From the IMG/VR virus record IMGVR_UViG_3300010150_000040, positions 1 through 42,723 of that record: a DNA stretch of 42,723 nt. One strand, given 5' to 3'. The translations under genes and the position numbers were made by a program. Shown piece after piece: positions 34,373 through 41,821 of this stretch; positions within the stretch are counted from its first letter, which is position 1, and each line of letters begins with the position of its first letter. Under the pieces are notes generated by a model that saw only the letters and a list, made by a program, of their open reading frames with translations, was not told the origin of the DNA and ran no database searches. This DNA comes from a virus.

Positions 34373-36055
34373 ATGAGCTGGAAAAAGCACTTTACAGTAT
34401 ACCAAGGACAAAGTCAAGAAATGAAACCTAGCACGTCTAGTCGTTTCCAAAGCTGGCTACCTGAAGTATACAGCGGTCAACCTAACCGTGTTGAACGTTA
34501 TTCACAATATGACCAAATGGACATGGATAGTGAGGTAAATGCTGCACTTGATATTATCAGTGAGTTTAGCACACAAACGGACGAAACAACACAACTACAA
34601 TTTAGTTTAAAGTATGTTGGTGATGTTACTGAAAGCGAAACAAAGATTCTAGAGCAAACACTACGACAATGGTGTAAGTTACAAGACTGGGATAAACGAA
34701 TTTTTAGAACATTCCGTAATGCAGTTAAGTATGGTGATCAATTTTTTATCCGTGATCCAGAAACTTGGGAAATGTATTATGTAAATCCAGTTGATGTTAC
34801 TAAAGTTATTGTTAACGAAGCAAAGGGTAAAGAACCAGAGCAGTATGTTTTAAAGAACATTGATTTAAATATGCAAAACAAAACTGTAAGCGAGCCAGTT
34901 AGACACAGTGATTCTCACACTACTGTAAACAGTATGATGCGAGGACAAACTATTGACCGTAACGGCTATGGTGCAAGTGGCGCAGAGTATGCTAACAGTT
35001 TAGGAAACATTCAAGAATATAACGTTGATGCAACACACATTGTACATGCCGCATTAACAGAAGGTATGGATAGCGAATTCCCATTTGGTGCAAGTATCCT
35101 AGATCCTATCTTCAAAACTTATAAACAAAAAGAACTACTGGAAGATAGTATTATTATCTATAGAGTGCAACGTGCACCTGAACGCCGTGTGTTTTATGTA
35201 GACGTTGGTAATATGCCACCAAACAAAGCTATGGGTTTTGTTGAACGTGTGAAAAACGAAATACATCAAAAACGTATTCCAAGTAAAACAGGCGGTGGTA
35301 GTAGTATTATGGATGCAGCGTATAACCCGCTGTCAATCATGGAAGATTACTTTTTTGCCCAAACAGCAGAAGGACGTGGATCTAAAGTTGAAGTTTTACC
35401 AGGTGGTGAAAACTTAGGACAGATTGATGACTTACGTTACTTTACAAACAAAATGCTTAGAGCATTGCGTGTGCCTAGCAGTTACCTACCAACTGGACCA
35501 GAAGATGGCACAGCAAGTTATGTAGATGGTAGAGTAGGTACAGCATTTATTCAAGAGTACAGATTTAACCAATATTGTCAGAGACTACAAAACATCATTG
35601 TACCAGTATTTGACAACGAGTTTAAACTGTTTATGAAGAACAAAGGTATTAACATTGACAGTAGTATCTTTGAACTTAAATTTGTAGAACCACAGAGCTT
35701 TAGTGAATACAAAGAAATCGAAGTACATGCTGCCAGAGCAAATGTATTTGGTTCACTTGAAGGTGTAGATTATCTAAGTAGACGATTTATGTTAAGCAAG
35801 TACCTTGGTCTTACAGAAGATGAAATCCTCAAGAATGAAGAAATGTGGATGGAAGAAAACAAATCAGGAGTAACACCGAGTGCAGAAAGCGATCCAGGTC
35901 TTGGAAGCGTAGGCGTGCGTGGATTTGACATTGGTGGTGACGAAGTACCTGATATGGGTGATATAGAAGCTGGCGATACAGAGTCTGGCGAATCACCAAT
36001 TAGTGGTGTAGAAAATACAACAACACCAGCAGGAGGAGATGACAATGCGCAGTAA
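34373..36055 (+). CDS. 20: Portal vertex protein gp20 (560 aa)
   Basis: gp20 forms the dodecameric portal at the capsid vertex through which DNA is packaged and ejected, and it starts prohead assembly. The N-terminal segment (SRFQSWLPEVYSGQPNRVER, MDMDSEVNAALDIISEFS) and the central blocks (VQRAPERRVFYVDVGNMPPN, SIMEDYFFAQTAEGRGSKVE, LRALRVPSSYLPTGPEDGTA) are unmistakable for T4-like portals. Length is close to T4 gp20 (524). The C-terminal tail is acidic and Gly-rich. An AGGA site precedes the ATG. The stop overlaps the start of the next small gene, which uses GGAGGAG inside gp20 as its ribosome-binding site. Confidence 0.95.
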   Translation: MSWKKHFTVYQGQSQEMKPSTSSRFQSWLPEVYSGQPNRVERYSQYDQMDMDSEVNAALDIISEFSTQTDETTQLQFSLKYVGDVTESETKILEQTLRQWCKLQDWDKRIFRTFRNAVKYGDQFFIRDPETWEMYYVNPVDVTKVIVNEAKGKEPEQYVLKNIDLNMQNKTVSEPVRHSDSHTTVNSMMRGQTIDRNGYGASGAEYANSLGNIQEYNVDATHIVHAALTEGMDSEFPFGASILDPIFKTYKQKELLEDSIIIYRVQRAPERRVFYVDVGNMPPNKAMGFVERVKNEIHQKRIPSKTGGGSSIMDAAYNPLSIMEDYFFAQTAEGRGSKVEVLPGGENLGQIDDLRYFTNKMLRALRVPSSYLPTGPEDGTASYVDGRVGTAFIQEYRFNQYCQRLQNIIVPVFDNEFKLFMKNKGINIDSSIFELKFVEPQSFSEYKEIEVHAARANVFGSLEGVDYLSRRFMLSKYLGLTEDEILKNEEMWMEENKSGVTPSAESDPGLGSVGVRGFDIGGDEVPDMGDIEAGDTESGESPISGVENTTTPAGGDDNAQ

Positions 36056-36248
36056 TGAATTTTTAGTAGAGTATTACGAAGCAGAAGATAACGAGTATTC
36101 AAATCGTAAAATAGACGATGTTCGACGCAGTAGATTAACACTAAAACATATTAATAGACTACGTAAACAACGTGAAATTCACAAGACAGAACATGCGCAA
36201 AGGACTAGTAGAGTACAACAAATCTACAAACGACCTGCAGCACAATAG
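36045..36248 (+). CDS. Small basic protein between portal and prohead core (67 aa)
   Basis: I choose the ATG at 36045 (MRSNEFLVEYYEAEDNEYSN) because AGGAGG at 36031-36036 is 8 bases away; the ATG at 36039 is too close to it. The product is acidic at the start and strongly basic after residue 20 (DDVRRSRLTLKHINRLRKQR), ending in KRPAAQ, with helical character. Small proteins of this kind sit between gp20 and the prohead core genes in marine T4-like phages, in the position of T4 gp67. Function unknown. It overlaps gp20 by 11 bases and is followed by a strong terminator. Confidence 0.78.
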   Translation: MRSNEFLVEYYEAEDNEYSNRKIDDVRRSRLTLKHINRLRKQREIHKTEHAQRTSRVQQIYKRPAAQ

Positions 36249-36267
36249 TAACAAATTTATAAAATTT

Positions 36268-36329
36268 AAGGCGTAAAAAGTACTTATCTTGGTATTTTCA
36301 CCAAAAAGTACAGTTTTTACGCCTTTTTT
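36268..36329 (+). terminator. Strong compound intrinsic terminator after the portal operon
   Basis: A perfect 12-bp outer stem (36268-36279 with 36314-36325) is stacked on GTAC/GTAC (36280-36283 with 36308-36311, two-base bulge) and an inner TTGGT/ACCAA hairpin (36289-36293 with 36300-36304), followed by six T's. It separates portal transcription from the prohead core and capsid genes. Confidence 0.85.
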
Positions 36330-36349
36330 CTATGGTAAAACGTATTGGT

Positions 36350-36357
36350 AATAAATA
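36350..36357 (+). promoter_or_regulatory. Near-consensus late promoter of the prohead/capsid genes
   Basis: AATAAATA differs from the T4 late box only in its first base and lies 50 bases before the prohead core ATG, just downstream of the terminator. Some promoter is needed here for the capsid genes, and no sigma70 pair was found. Confidence 0.45.
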
Positions 36358-36407
36358 ATACTTGTAAACCAGTAATGGTAAGCCTGAATATTTTAAGGAG
36401 ATATAAA

Positions 36408-37196
36408 ATGAGCAATCATAAGGATTCACTAGTTAAGGTCCTTGAATATCTAGTTAACGAAGATCGTGAAAAAGCGTCAGACCTTTTACACGATGTATTT
36501 GTTGAAAAAGCAAAAAACCATTGGGCGTCACTTTCAGAGAGTGATGAATCAGTGGAAGAAGATATCCAAGAAGAAGACCTAGACGAAACATATGATGTTG
36601 AAGTTGAAGAAGGCATCGACAACTACGATGCAGAAGCAGACTTTTTAGACGACATCGAAACAGCGGAAAATGAAATTGAAGCTGAAGAAGTATATGGCGA
36701 AGATGATGAGCCAGAAATGGACATGGAAATGCCAATGGGCGACGAAGGTGAAGAAGGCGAAGAAGCCGCAGAACCAGAAGAAGCTCTAGCAAATGTCGAA
36801 GACGCAATTGCAGAACTACGTGCAGCATTTGCTGACATGATGGATGAAGAACCAGCTGAAGAGCCAGAAATGGAAGAAGAAGTTGCTTTTGAATCAGAAG
36901 AGTCAGACGATGACGAAGTTGAAGCAGTTGAAGAAGGCGCATCAATGTCAGCAGTAAGTGTATCGCACTCTGCAGGCGACGACGGTGCACATTCACCAGT
37001 TGGCCCAGGTGACAAATCAATGTCAGACGCCAAGCCAGTTGACATCGCAGGTGGCTCAGCAGAAGCAGGTGGCAAAGCGCCAGCAGCTAAAGACATGGGT
37101 GTTACAGGACCACAAGAAGCAGGTTCGCCAAGTGCGGCACCAGCTCCAAAGCGTGAAACAACATCAAGCACTGGTCCAGTAAGGGCGATGAAGTAA
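36408..37196 (+). CDS. Prohead core (scaffold-associated) protein, gp67/gp68 position (262 aa)
   Basis: The start is the ATG at 36408, seven bases after AAGGAG; a longer in-frame reading from 36345 has no ribosome-binding site. The first 45 residues are helical (SLVKVLEYLVNEDREKASDL, DVFVEKAKNHW). Residues 45-195 are extremely acidic (long Glu/Asp-rich stretches), followed by a Gly/Ala/Pro/Ser-rich tail ending in TGPVRAMK. Such acidic internal proteins fill the prohead core between gp20 and gp21 in T4-like phages and are cleaved by gp21. LSE (residues 42-44 or nearby) is a possible gp21 cleavage site. Confidence 0.78.
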   Translation: MSNHKDSLVKVLEYLVNEDREKASDLLHDVFVEKAKNHWASLSESDESVEEDIQEEDLDETYDVEVEEGIDNYDAEADFLDDIETAENEIEAEEVYGEDDEPEMDMEMPMGDEGEEGEEAAEPEEALANVEDAIAELRAAFADMMDEEPAEEPEMEEEVAFESEESDDDEVEAVEEGASMSAVSVSHSAGDDGAHSPVGPGDKSMSDAKPVDIAGGSAEAGGKAPAAKDMGVTGPQEAGSPSAAPAPKRETTSSTGPVRAMK

Positions 37197-37197
37197 T

Positions 37198-37836
37198 ATG
37201 TCAGCAATTATTGAGCACCTAACATTTAATCAGGCAAACATTGTCACCGAAGCAATTGAAGAAGCTAACGGTGGGAAAAGCCTGTATATGAAGGGTATCT
37301 TTATTGAAGGCGATGTACGAAATCAAAACAATAGAATTTATCCAGCCAAAGAAATTCATCATGCTGTTAAAGCAATCAATGAAAAAATTAAAGGTGGATA
37401 TTCAGTATTAGGTGAAGCTGATCACCCAGACGACCTTAATATCAATCTCGATCGTGTGTCACACATGATTACAGAGATGGATGTTTCAGGTAACAACGGT
37501 ATCGGCAAACTTAAAATCCTTCCAACTCCAATGGGAAACATTTGTAAAACCCTTTTGGAGTCAGGAGTCAAACTAGGCGTGTCAAGCAGAGGCAGTGGCA
37601 ACGTAAATGAAGACGGTCATGTTAAAGAATTTGAAATTATTACCGTGGACATTGTTGCTAATCCAAGTGCTCCAGATGCTTATCCCGATCCAATTTATGA
37701 AAGAATTATGAATCATAAACGGGGTAATGTGTTACTGGATGTTGCTTCTGCAGTTAAGCACGACGATCGAGCACAGCGTTACCTCCAAGAAGAAGTGACG
37801 CAATTTATAGAGAACCTAAGGTATAGGAGAGATTAA
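37198..37836 (+). CDS. 21: Prohead core scaffold and protease gp21 (212 aa)
   Basis: gp21 is the serine protease that matures the prohead by cutting scaffold and capsid proteins after (Ile/Leu)-x-Glu. The family signature is clear: YMKGIFIEGDVRNQNNRIYP near the start, GEADHPDD with catalytic His76, and LGVSSRGSG with catalytic Ser129 or Ser130. Length (212) equals T4 gp21. FIE near the C-terminus could be a self-cleavage site. It begins two bases after the prohead core stop and is followed at once by gp22. Confidence 0.94.
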   Translation: MSAIIEHLTFNQANIVTEAIEEANGGKSLYMKGIFIEGDVRNQNNRIYPAKEIHHAVKAINEKIKGGYSVLGEADHPDDLNINLDRVSHMITEMDVSGNNGIGKLKILPTPMGNICKTLLESGVKLGVSSRGSGNVNEDGHVKEFEIITVDIVANPSAPDAYPDPIYERIMNHKRGNVLLDVASAVKHDDRAQRYLQEEVTQFIENLRYRRD

Positions 37837-37837
37837 T

Positions 37838-38929
37838 ATGGCTCACTCAATAGATGAACTATTAAGCTCCGGAAAGCTCTCGGAAGAGGTTAGATCTTCA
37901 ATTTCAGAGGCTTGGGAAACTAAGCAATCTGAACTACGTGAAGAAGTTGCTTCAGAACTACGTGAAGAGTTTGCAGAACGTTATGAAAATGACAAATCGC
38001 AAATCGTAGAAGCAATGGATACAATGATTGGCGAAGTTATTGCAAAAGAACTTGAAGAGTTCCAAGCAGACAAAGCTAAGTTAGCTGAGGATCGTGTTGC
38101 ATATCGCAAACATATGACGGAACATTCAAATGTTCTTGATGATTTTGTGATGGAAACACTTCGCAAAGAAATTAATGAACTTCGCGAAGACCGTGAGGCA
38201 CAAGACAAGAACATGGCACAGTTAGAAGGCTTTGTTCTAGAACAACTCACAAAAGAGCTAAACGAGTTTCATGAAGACAAACGCTCACTAGTTGAAGCAA
38301 AAGTCAAAATGATAAAAGAAGGCAAAGAAGTCATCGAACAAACTAAACGCAAGTTTATTGAAACTGCGGCAAATAAAGTGGAAAACATTCTCGAGTCGAC
38401 AATTAAGACTGAGTTAACATCGCTTAAAGAGGATATACAAGTTGCAAAAGAAAATTCTTTTGGACGTAAGATATTTGAAACGTTTGCTGGAGAGTTCATG
38501 GGCAGCTACCTAAATGAAGGTACCGAAGTTGCTAAAATGAACAAAGAAGTAGACGAGTTAAAAGCAAAACTTGATGAAACAAACAAGGCCGTTGCAGAAA
38601 AAGAAGTTCAGCTTGCAGAATCAGCACGTACAGAACGTATGGCTGTGGATAAAGCAGAGCGTAAGCTAATCATGAATGAGATGATGGCACCGCTTTCAAA
38701 ACAACACAAATCAGTAATGAATGCATTGCTGGAATCTACCAAGACGGCAGATTTACAAAACGCATTCAACAAGTATCTTCCTTCAGTACTGAATGAAGCT
38801 ACAAAAACTAAAACTAAGAAGGTATTAAGTGAATCTTCAAAAGAGATCACTGGTGGTAAGGCAACAGTAGCAGAAGCTAATGTTGATGCTAACATTGTCA
38901 ACCTTCGAAAATTAGCCGGTATACAATAA
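37838..38929 (+). CDS. 22: Prohead scaffolding core protein gp22 (363 aa)
   Basis: gp22 is the main internal scaffold on which gp23 assembles and is later degraded by gp21. The sequence is almost entirely charged helix and coiled coil (about 1-270), with Glu/Lys-rich heptads and the conserved FAGEFMGSYLNEGTE segment near 215-235. LNE, LSE and similar triplets are candidate gp21 sites. Length is somewhat more than T4 gp22 (269). AGGAGAG precedes the ATG. It lies between gp21 and gp23 as in T4. Confidence 0.9.
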   Translation: MAHSIDELLSSGKLSEEVRSSISEAWETKQSELREEVASELREEFAERYENDKSQIVEAMDTMIGEVIAKELEEFQADKAKLAEDRVAYRKHMTEHSNVLDDFVMETLRKEINELREDREAQDKNMAQLEGFVLEQLTKELNEFHEDKRSLVEAKVKMIKEGKEVIEQTKRKFIETAANKVENILESTIKTELTSLKEDIQVAKENSFGRKIFETFAGEFMGSYLNEGTEVAKMNKEVDELKAKLDETNKAVAEKEVQLAESARTERMAVDKAERKLIMNEMMAPLSKQHKSVMNALLESTKTADLQNAFNKYLPSVLNEATKTKTKKVLSESSKEITGGKATVAEANVDANIVNLRKLAGIQ

Positions 38930-38945
38930 GTTAAGGAGACCGAAA

Positions 38946-40106
38946 ATGGCAGACAACCTAATGGAAAATTGGAGCGTAACTAAAGAAGCTCTAACAGATG
39001 GTCTATCTGGAACGAAGAAACAAGTAATGGAATCAGTACTTGAAAACACTAAAACCTATTTGTCAGAAGCAGCAGGTGCAGGTGCAACTCAAGCAGGCAA
39101 CATTGCTACACTAAACAAAGTAATCCTTCCAGTGATCAGACGTGTTATGCCAACTGTTATTGCCAACGAAATCGTTGGTGTACAGCCTATGACAGGCCCA
39201 GTTGGACAAATTCATACTCTACGTGTGAGATATGCTGAAACATTTGATTCAGCAACAGCAGGCGATGAAGCACTAAGCCCATTCGCAATTGCTACAGGTT
39301 ACTCAGGTAACGCAACAACTAACCGTGCAGATGCTACATCTACAATGGAAGGTCTAGCGGGTAAGAAAATGAGTATCCAAGTCCTAAAACAAACAGTTGA
39401 AGCTAAAACACGTAAGCTATCAGCACGTTGGACATTCGAAGCGGCACAAGATGCCAACTCAATGCATGGACTAGACGTTGAAGCAGAAATTATGCAAGCA
39501 CTTGCACAAGAAATTACTGCTGAAATTGACCAAGAGATCATTGCGTCTCTAACATCACTAGCAGGCACAGCGGCTGACACATACGACCAAAGTGGCGTAA
39601 GTGGTACAGCAACTTTTGTTGGTGACGAACACGCAGCTCTTGCAGTTCTAATCAACAAAAATGCAAACACAATTGCAGCACGTACAAGACGTGGCGCAGG
39701 TAACTGGGCAGTTGTTTCTCCAACAGTACTAACAGTACTACAGAGTGCAACTACATCAGCATTTGCTCGCACTACAGAAGGTCCGTTTGAAGCACCAACA
39801 AACACAAAGTTCGTAGGTACACTAAACGGAACAATGCGTGTATATGTAAACCAGTATGCAGCTAACGATGACGTACTAGTAGGTTATAAAGGGTCAACAG
39901 AGACAGACGCAGCAGCGTTCTATTGCCCATATATCCCACTAATGTCAAGTGGCACAGTACTAGATCCAAGTAGCTTTGAGCCAGTTGTATCATTCATGAC
40001 ACGTTATGGTTATGTTGAACTAAGCAACCAAGCTTCATCTCTTGGTAACGCAGCAGACTACCTAGCGAAGATTGCTGTAACATCTAATCAACTAGCATTT
40101 GCTTAA
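38946..40106 (+). CDS. 23: Major capsid protein gp23 (386 aa)
   Basis: gp23 builds the capsid shell with an HK97 fold. The N-terminal propeptide is helical, and YLSE at residues 38-41 followed by AAGAGATQAG is a good gp21 cleavage site (LxE), so the mature protein probably starts at Ala42. The conserved blocks LPVIRRVMPTVIANEIVGVQ, PMTGPVGQIHTLRVRY, LSARWTFEAAQD and the C-terminal VSFMTRYGYVELSN confirm the family. It is clearly shorter than T4 gp23 (521) and typical cyanophage gp23, with the difference in the middle of the chain. AAGGAG precedes the ATG. A strong terminator follows. Confidence 0.95.
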   Translation: MADNLMENWSVTKEALTDGLSGTKKQVMESVLENTKTYLSEAAGAGATQAGNIATLNKVILPVIRRVMPTVIANEIVGVQPMTGPVGQIHTLRVRYAETFDSATAGDEALSPFAIATGYSGNATTNRADATSTMEGLAGKKMSIQVLKQTVEAKTRKLSARWTFEAAQDANSMHGLDVEAEIMQALAQEITAEIDQEIIASLTSLAGTAADTYDQSGVSGTATFVGDEHAALAVLINKNANTIAARTRRGAGNWAVVSPTVLTVLQSATTSAFARTTEGPFEAPTNTKFVGTLNGTMRVYVNQYAANDDVLVGYKGSTETDAAAFYCPYIPLMSSGTVLDPSSFEPVVSFMTRYGYVELSNQASSLGNAADYLAKIAVTSNQLAFA

Positions 40107-40125
40107 TAGCAGTTAGTTATAATGT

Positions 40126-40155
40126 TAAAATAGGCGCCACGGCGCCTATTTTTTT
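40126..40155 (+). terminator. Intrinsic terminator after gp23
   Basis: A 9-bp GC-rich stem AATAGGCGC/GCGCCTATT (40129-40137 with 40142-40150), with a CACG tetraloop, runs into a T tract. It ends the capsid operon just before the separate promoter at 40177. Confidence 0.9.
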
Positions 40156-40176
40156 GATAATTTTTTAAAAAAAGGC

Positions 40177-40205
40177 TTGACTTTGGTATCAGAATGTACT
40201 ATATT
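40177..40205 (+). promoter_or_regulatory. Sigma70-type promoter of the post-gp23 ncRNA
   Basis: TTGACT (40177-40182) and TATATT (40200-40205) are spaced exactly 17 bases. They lie just after the gp23 terminator and lead into a region with no ORF, so the expected product is an RNA that starts near 40212. Confidence 0.75.
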
Positions 40206-40211
40206 AAGTAT

Positions 40212-40506
40212 ATAAGTTAGACGACGGTGTAACTTAGATAGTTCAAGTAATAGCAGTCTGTAGAGGTTGTAACTTGATTTGCAGTTGTAGTGACAGCGCA
40301 TGAGCATGGAGACATGAAGATGCGTATTTTGGAAGTAACTATCCGATGCAAGGTATCCTGAAATTGAGCGTGGCTCTACTAGGGATTGTTGGTATTCACA
40401 GAGTCCAACCTATCATTTTTATTTGCCAACAGGCGAAAGTATCTGTGGTGTGCTATGCCTCCCAGTTACTATAGAAGGTCTACTGTTAATTCAGTAGGCC
40501 TTTTTT
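40212..40506 (+). ncRNA. Candidate independent structured non-coding RNA (about 295 nt) between gp23 and the tail fibre
   Basis: The region has its own sigma70-type promoter, no plausible ORF, and a strong terminator. Structure starts at the predicted 5' end with a perfect TAAGTTA/TAACTTA hairpin (40213-40219 with 40230-40236). Next come a TCAAGT/ACTTGA helix (near 40243 and 40271), a two-step hairpin GCGCAT/ATGCGT (40296-40301 with 40320-40325) around CATG/CATG with a GAGA tetraloop, a GAGC/GCTC hairpin, GTTGG/CCAAC, and TTGCC/GGCGA with a U-G pair. AGTAACT (40334-40340) can close with AGTTACT (40464-40470). G-U pairs favour the plus strand. I recognise no known RNA family (not tRNA, tmRNA, 6S, RNase P or group I intron). 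A trans-acting regulator or stable RNA is inferred; function unknown. Confidence 0.7.
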
Positions 40507-40508
40507 CT
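40475..40508 (+). terminator. Intrinsic terminator of the post-gp23 ncRNA
   Basis: An 11-bp stem (40475-40485 with 40492-40502) with one U-G pair and a six-base loop is followed by a T tract (40501-40506). It separates the ncRNA from the late promoter of the tail-fibre gene. Confidence 0.88.
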
Positions 40509-40520
40509 TTTATCTTTCGC

Positions 40521-40528
40521 TATAAATA
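40521..40528 (+). promoter_or_regulatory. T4-type late promoter of the tail-fibre gene
   Basis: An exact TATAAATA lies 21 bases before the ATG at 40550, directly after the ncRNA terminator, with a GGAGAG ribosome-binding site between. Confidence 0.75.
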
Positions 40529-40549
40529 GTATTAACATGGAGAGATAGG

Positions 40550-41818
40550 ATGAGTACCAAATTTAAACAAAACCTAAATGTTGCTGGAAACATTTATTTG
40601 TCTGGTAACGTAGTGGCAGATGGTAATGTAACATTAGGTGATGCAGATACCGATAGCATCACACTAAATGCTGACATAACAAGTAGCATTATACCAGATG
40701 CAACCGATACATATGATTTAGGTACTACTGCAAAAAAGTGGAGAAACTTAGACTTATCACAAGACGCAAATATTGGTGCTGATATCAACATTGCTGGTGC
40801 AATTAATTCAACTGCGGCAGGCACACCAACTATTACAAGTTCAACAGATATTAAGTTACAAGCAGGTACTGGTGCTGAAGATAGAGTTGAAATATCACAA
40901 GCACCACTTAAACTTGCAAATTTAACAACCACAGAACGTGATACAAAAACCAGTCAAAATGGTGACATGATCTATAACAGTACTACAAACCAATATGAAG
41001 TTTATGAAAATGGTACGTGGAGATCTTTAGGAACAGATCAAGATGTTGCAGACCAAGTGGCGGCTTTAGTAGACAGTGCACCTACTACATTAGATACACT
41101 AAACGAACTAGCGGCGGCATTGGGAGATGATCCTAACTTTGCCACAACTGTTACTAATAACATTGCAACTAAATGGACACAAGATAATACTAAGATTAGT
41201 AATTGGGACACATCTTATACTTATTCACAAATTGGGCATGTTCCACTTGCTGGCGGAACTATGACAGGATTGCTTACACTGAGTGGTAATCCAACGACGA
41301 ACTTGCAAGCCGCAACCAAACAGTATGTTGATACACAACTCGCAGGAGCAGGAGGCGGTGGTACTAGTATTGAAACTAGGCAAGTAATCAGTGGCAGTAC
41401 TACTTACACAGCTTTGGTAGCTGGAACGTACAAGATTTTAGCTATTGGTAATGGTGGCAGTTTAGGAGGTGGCTCCGGTGGTGTTGCATACAGTTCGGTT
41501 TCTCTAACAGCAGGGCAAACAATCACTGTTAGTAATTCTTCAGGAACTTTTACTGTTACCTCGAGTGTTTCTGGATTTACAACGATGGTGGCTAATGCTG
41601 GAACAAATGGAGCAGGTGGCAGTGGCGGTACATCTTCGGGCGGTAATATTTTGAATTTGACTGGTGCTACTGGTTTAGCTGGTTTAGATGCCCCAGATAC
41701 TTATGGAATAACACTTTGGCTAATCCAGAACATAGGTGTAGGTAATACAGGCAGAGGTACCAATGGTTCTAGTACAAGAGCCGGCAGCGTTTATATATTC
41801 GGTTCAATAGGGGAATAA
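40550..41818 (+). CDS. Tail-fibre-like / virion appendage protein (422 aa)
   Basis: The N-terminal approx. 130 residues are short beta repeats (LNVAGNIYLSGNVVADGNVT, then IIPDATDTYDLGTTAKKWRN) typical of phage fibre shafts. A QNGDMIYNSTTNQYEVYENG block follows, then a helical linker (LDTLNELAAALGDD) and a phage tail-repeat (PLAGGTMTGLLTLSG, ATKQYVDTQL) at about 240-270. The C-terminal 150 residues are Gly/Ser/Thr-rich, like a receptor-binding or collagen-like tip. No enzyme motif. It is preceded by an exact late promoter and followed after three bases by the subtilisin-like gene. Receptor binding is inferred. Confidence 0.75.
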   Translation: MSTKFKQNLNVAGNIYLSGNVVADGNVTLGDADTDSITLNADITSSIIPDATDTYDLGTTAKKWRNLDLSQDANIGADINIAGAINSTAAGTPTITSSTDIKLQAGTGAEDRVEISQAPLKLANLTTTERDTKTSQNGDMIYNSTTNQYEVYENGTWRSLGTDQDVADQVAALVDSAPTTLDTLNELAAALGDDPNFATTVTNNIATKWTQDNTKISNWDTSYTYSQIGHVPLAGGTMTGLLTLSGNPTTNLQAATKQYVDTQLAGAGGGGTSIETRQVISGSTTYTALVAGTYKILAIGNGGSLGGGSGGVAYSSVSLTAGQTITVSNSSGTFTVTSSVSGFTTMVANAGTNGAGGSGGTSSGGNILNLTGATGLAGLDAPDTYGITLWLIQNIGVGNTGRGTNGSSTRAGSVYIFGSIGE

Positions 41819-41821
41819 CAA

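Noticed and set aside
36345-36407. Upstream extension of the prohead core protein by 21 codons
   Set aside because: It would start inside the promoter region and has no ribosome-binding site, whereas the ATG at 36408 follows AAGGAG at ideal spacing.
36454-37020. 188-residue minus-strand ORF opposite the prohead core gene
   Set aside because: It is a Leu/His/Arg-rich shadow of the acidic Glu/Asp codons; no signals or sensible protein character.
40212-40506. Group I intron, tmRNA, 6S RNA or tRNA as the identity of the post-gp23 RNA
   Set aside because: No P7/Q-R-S core, no tRNA-like acceptor with T-loop, no tag ORF and no single long 6S-type hairpin could be seen.
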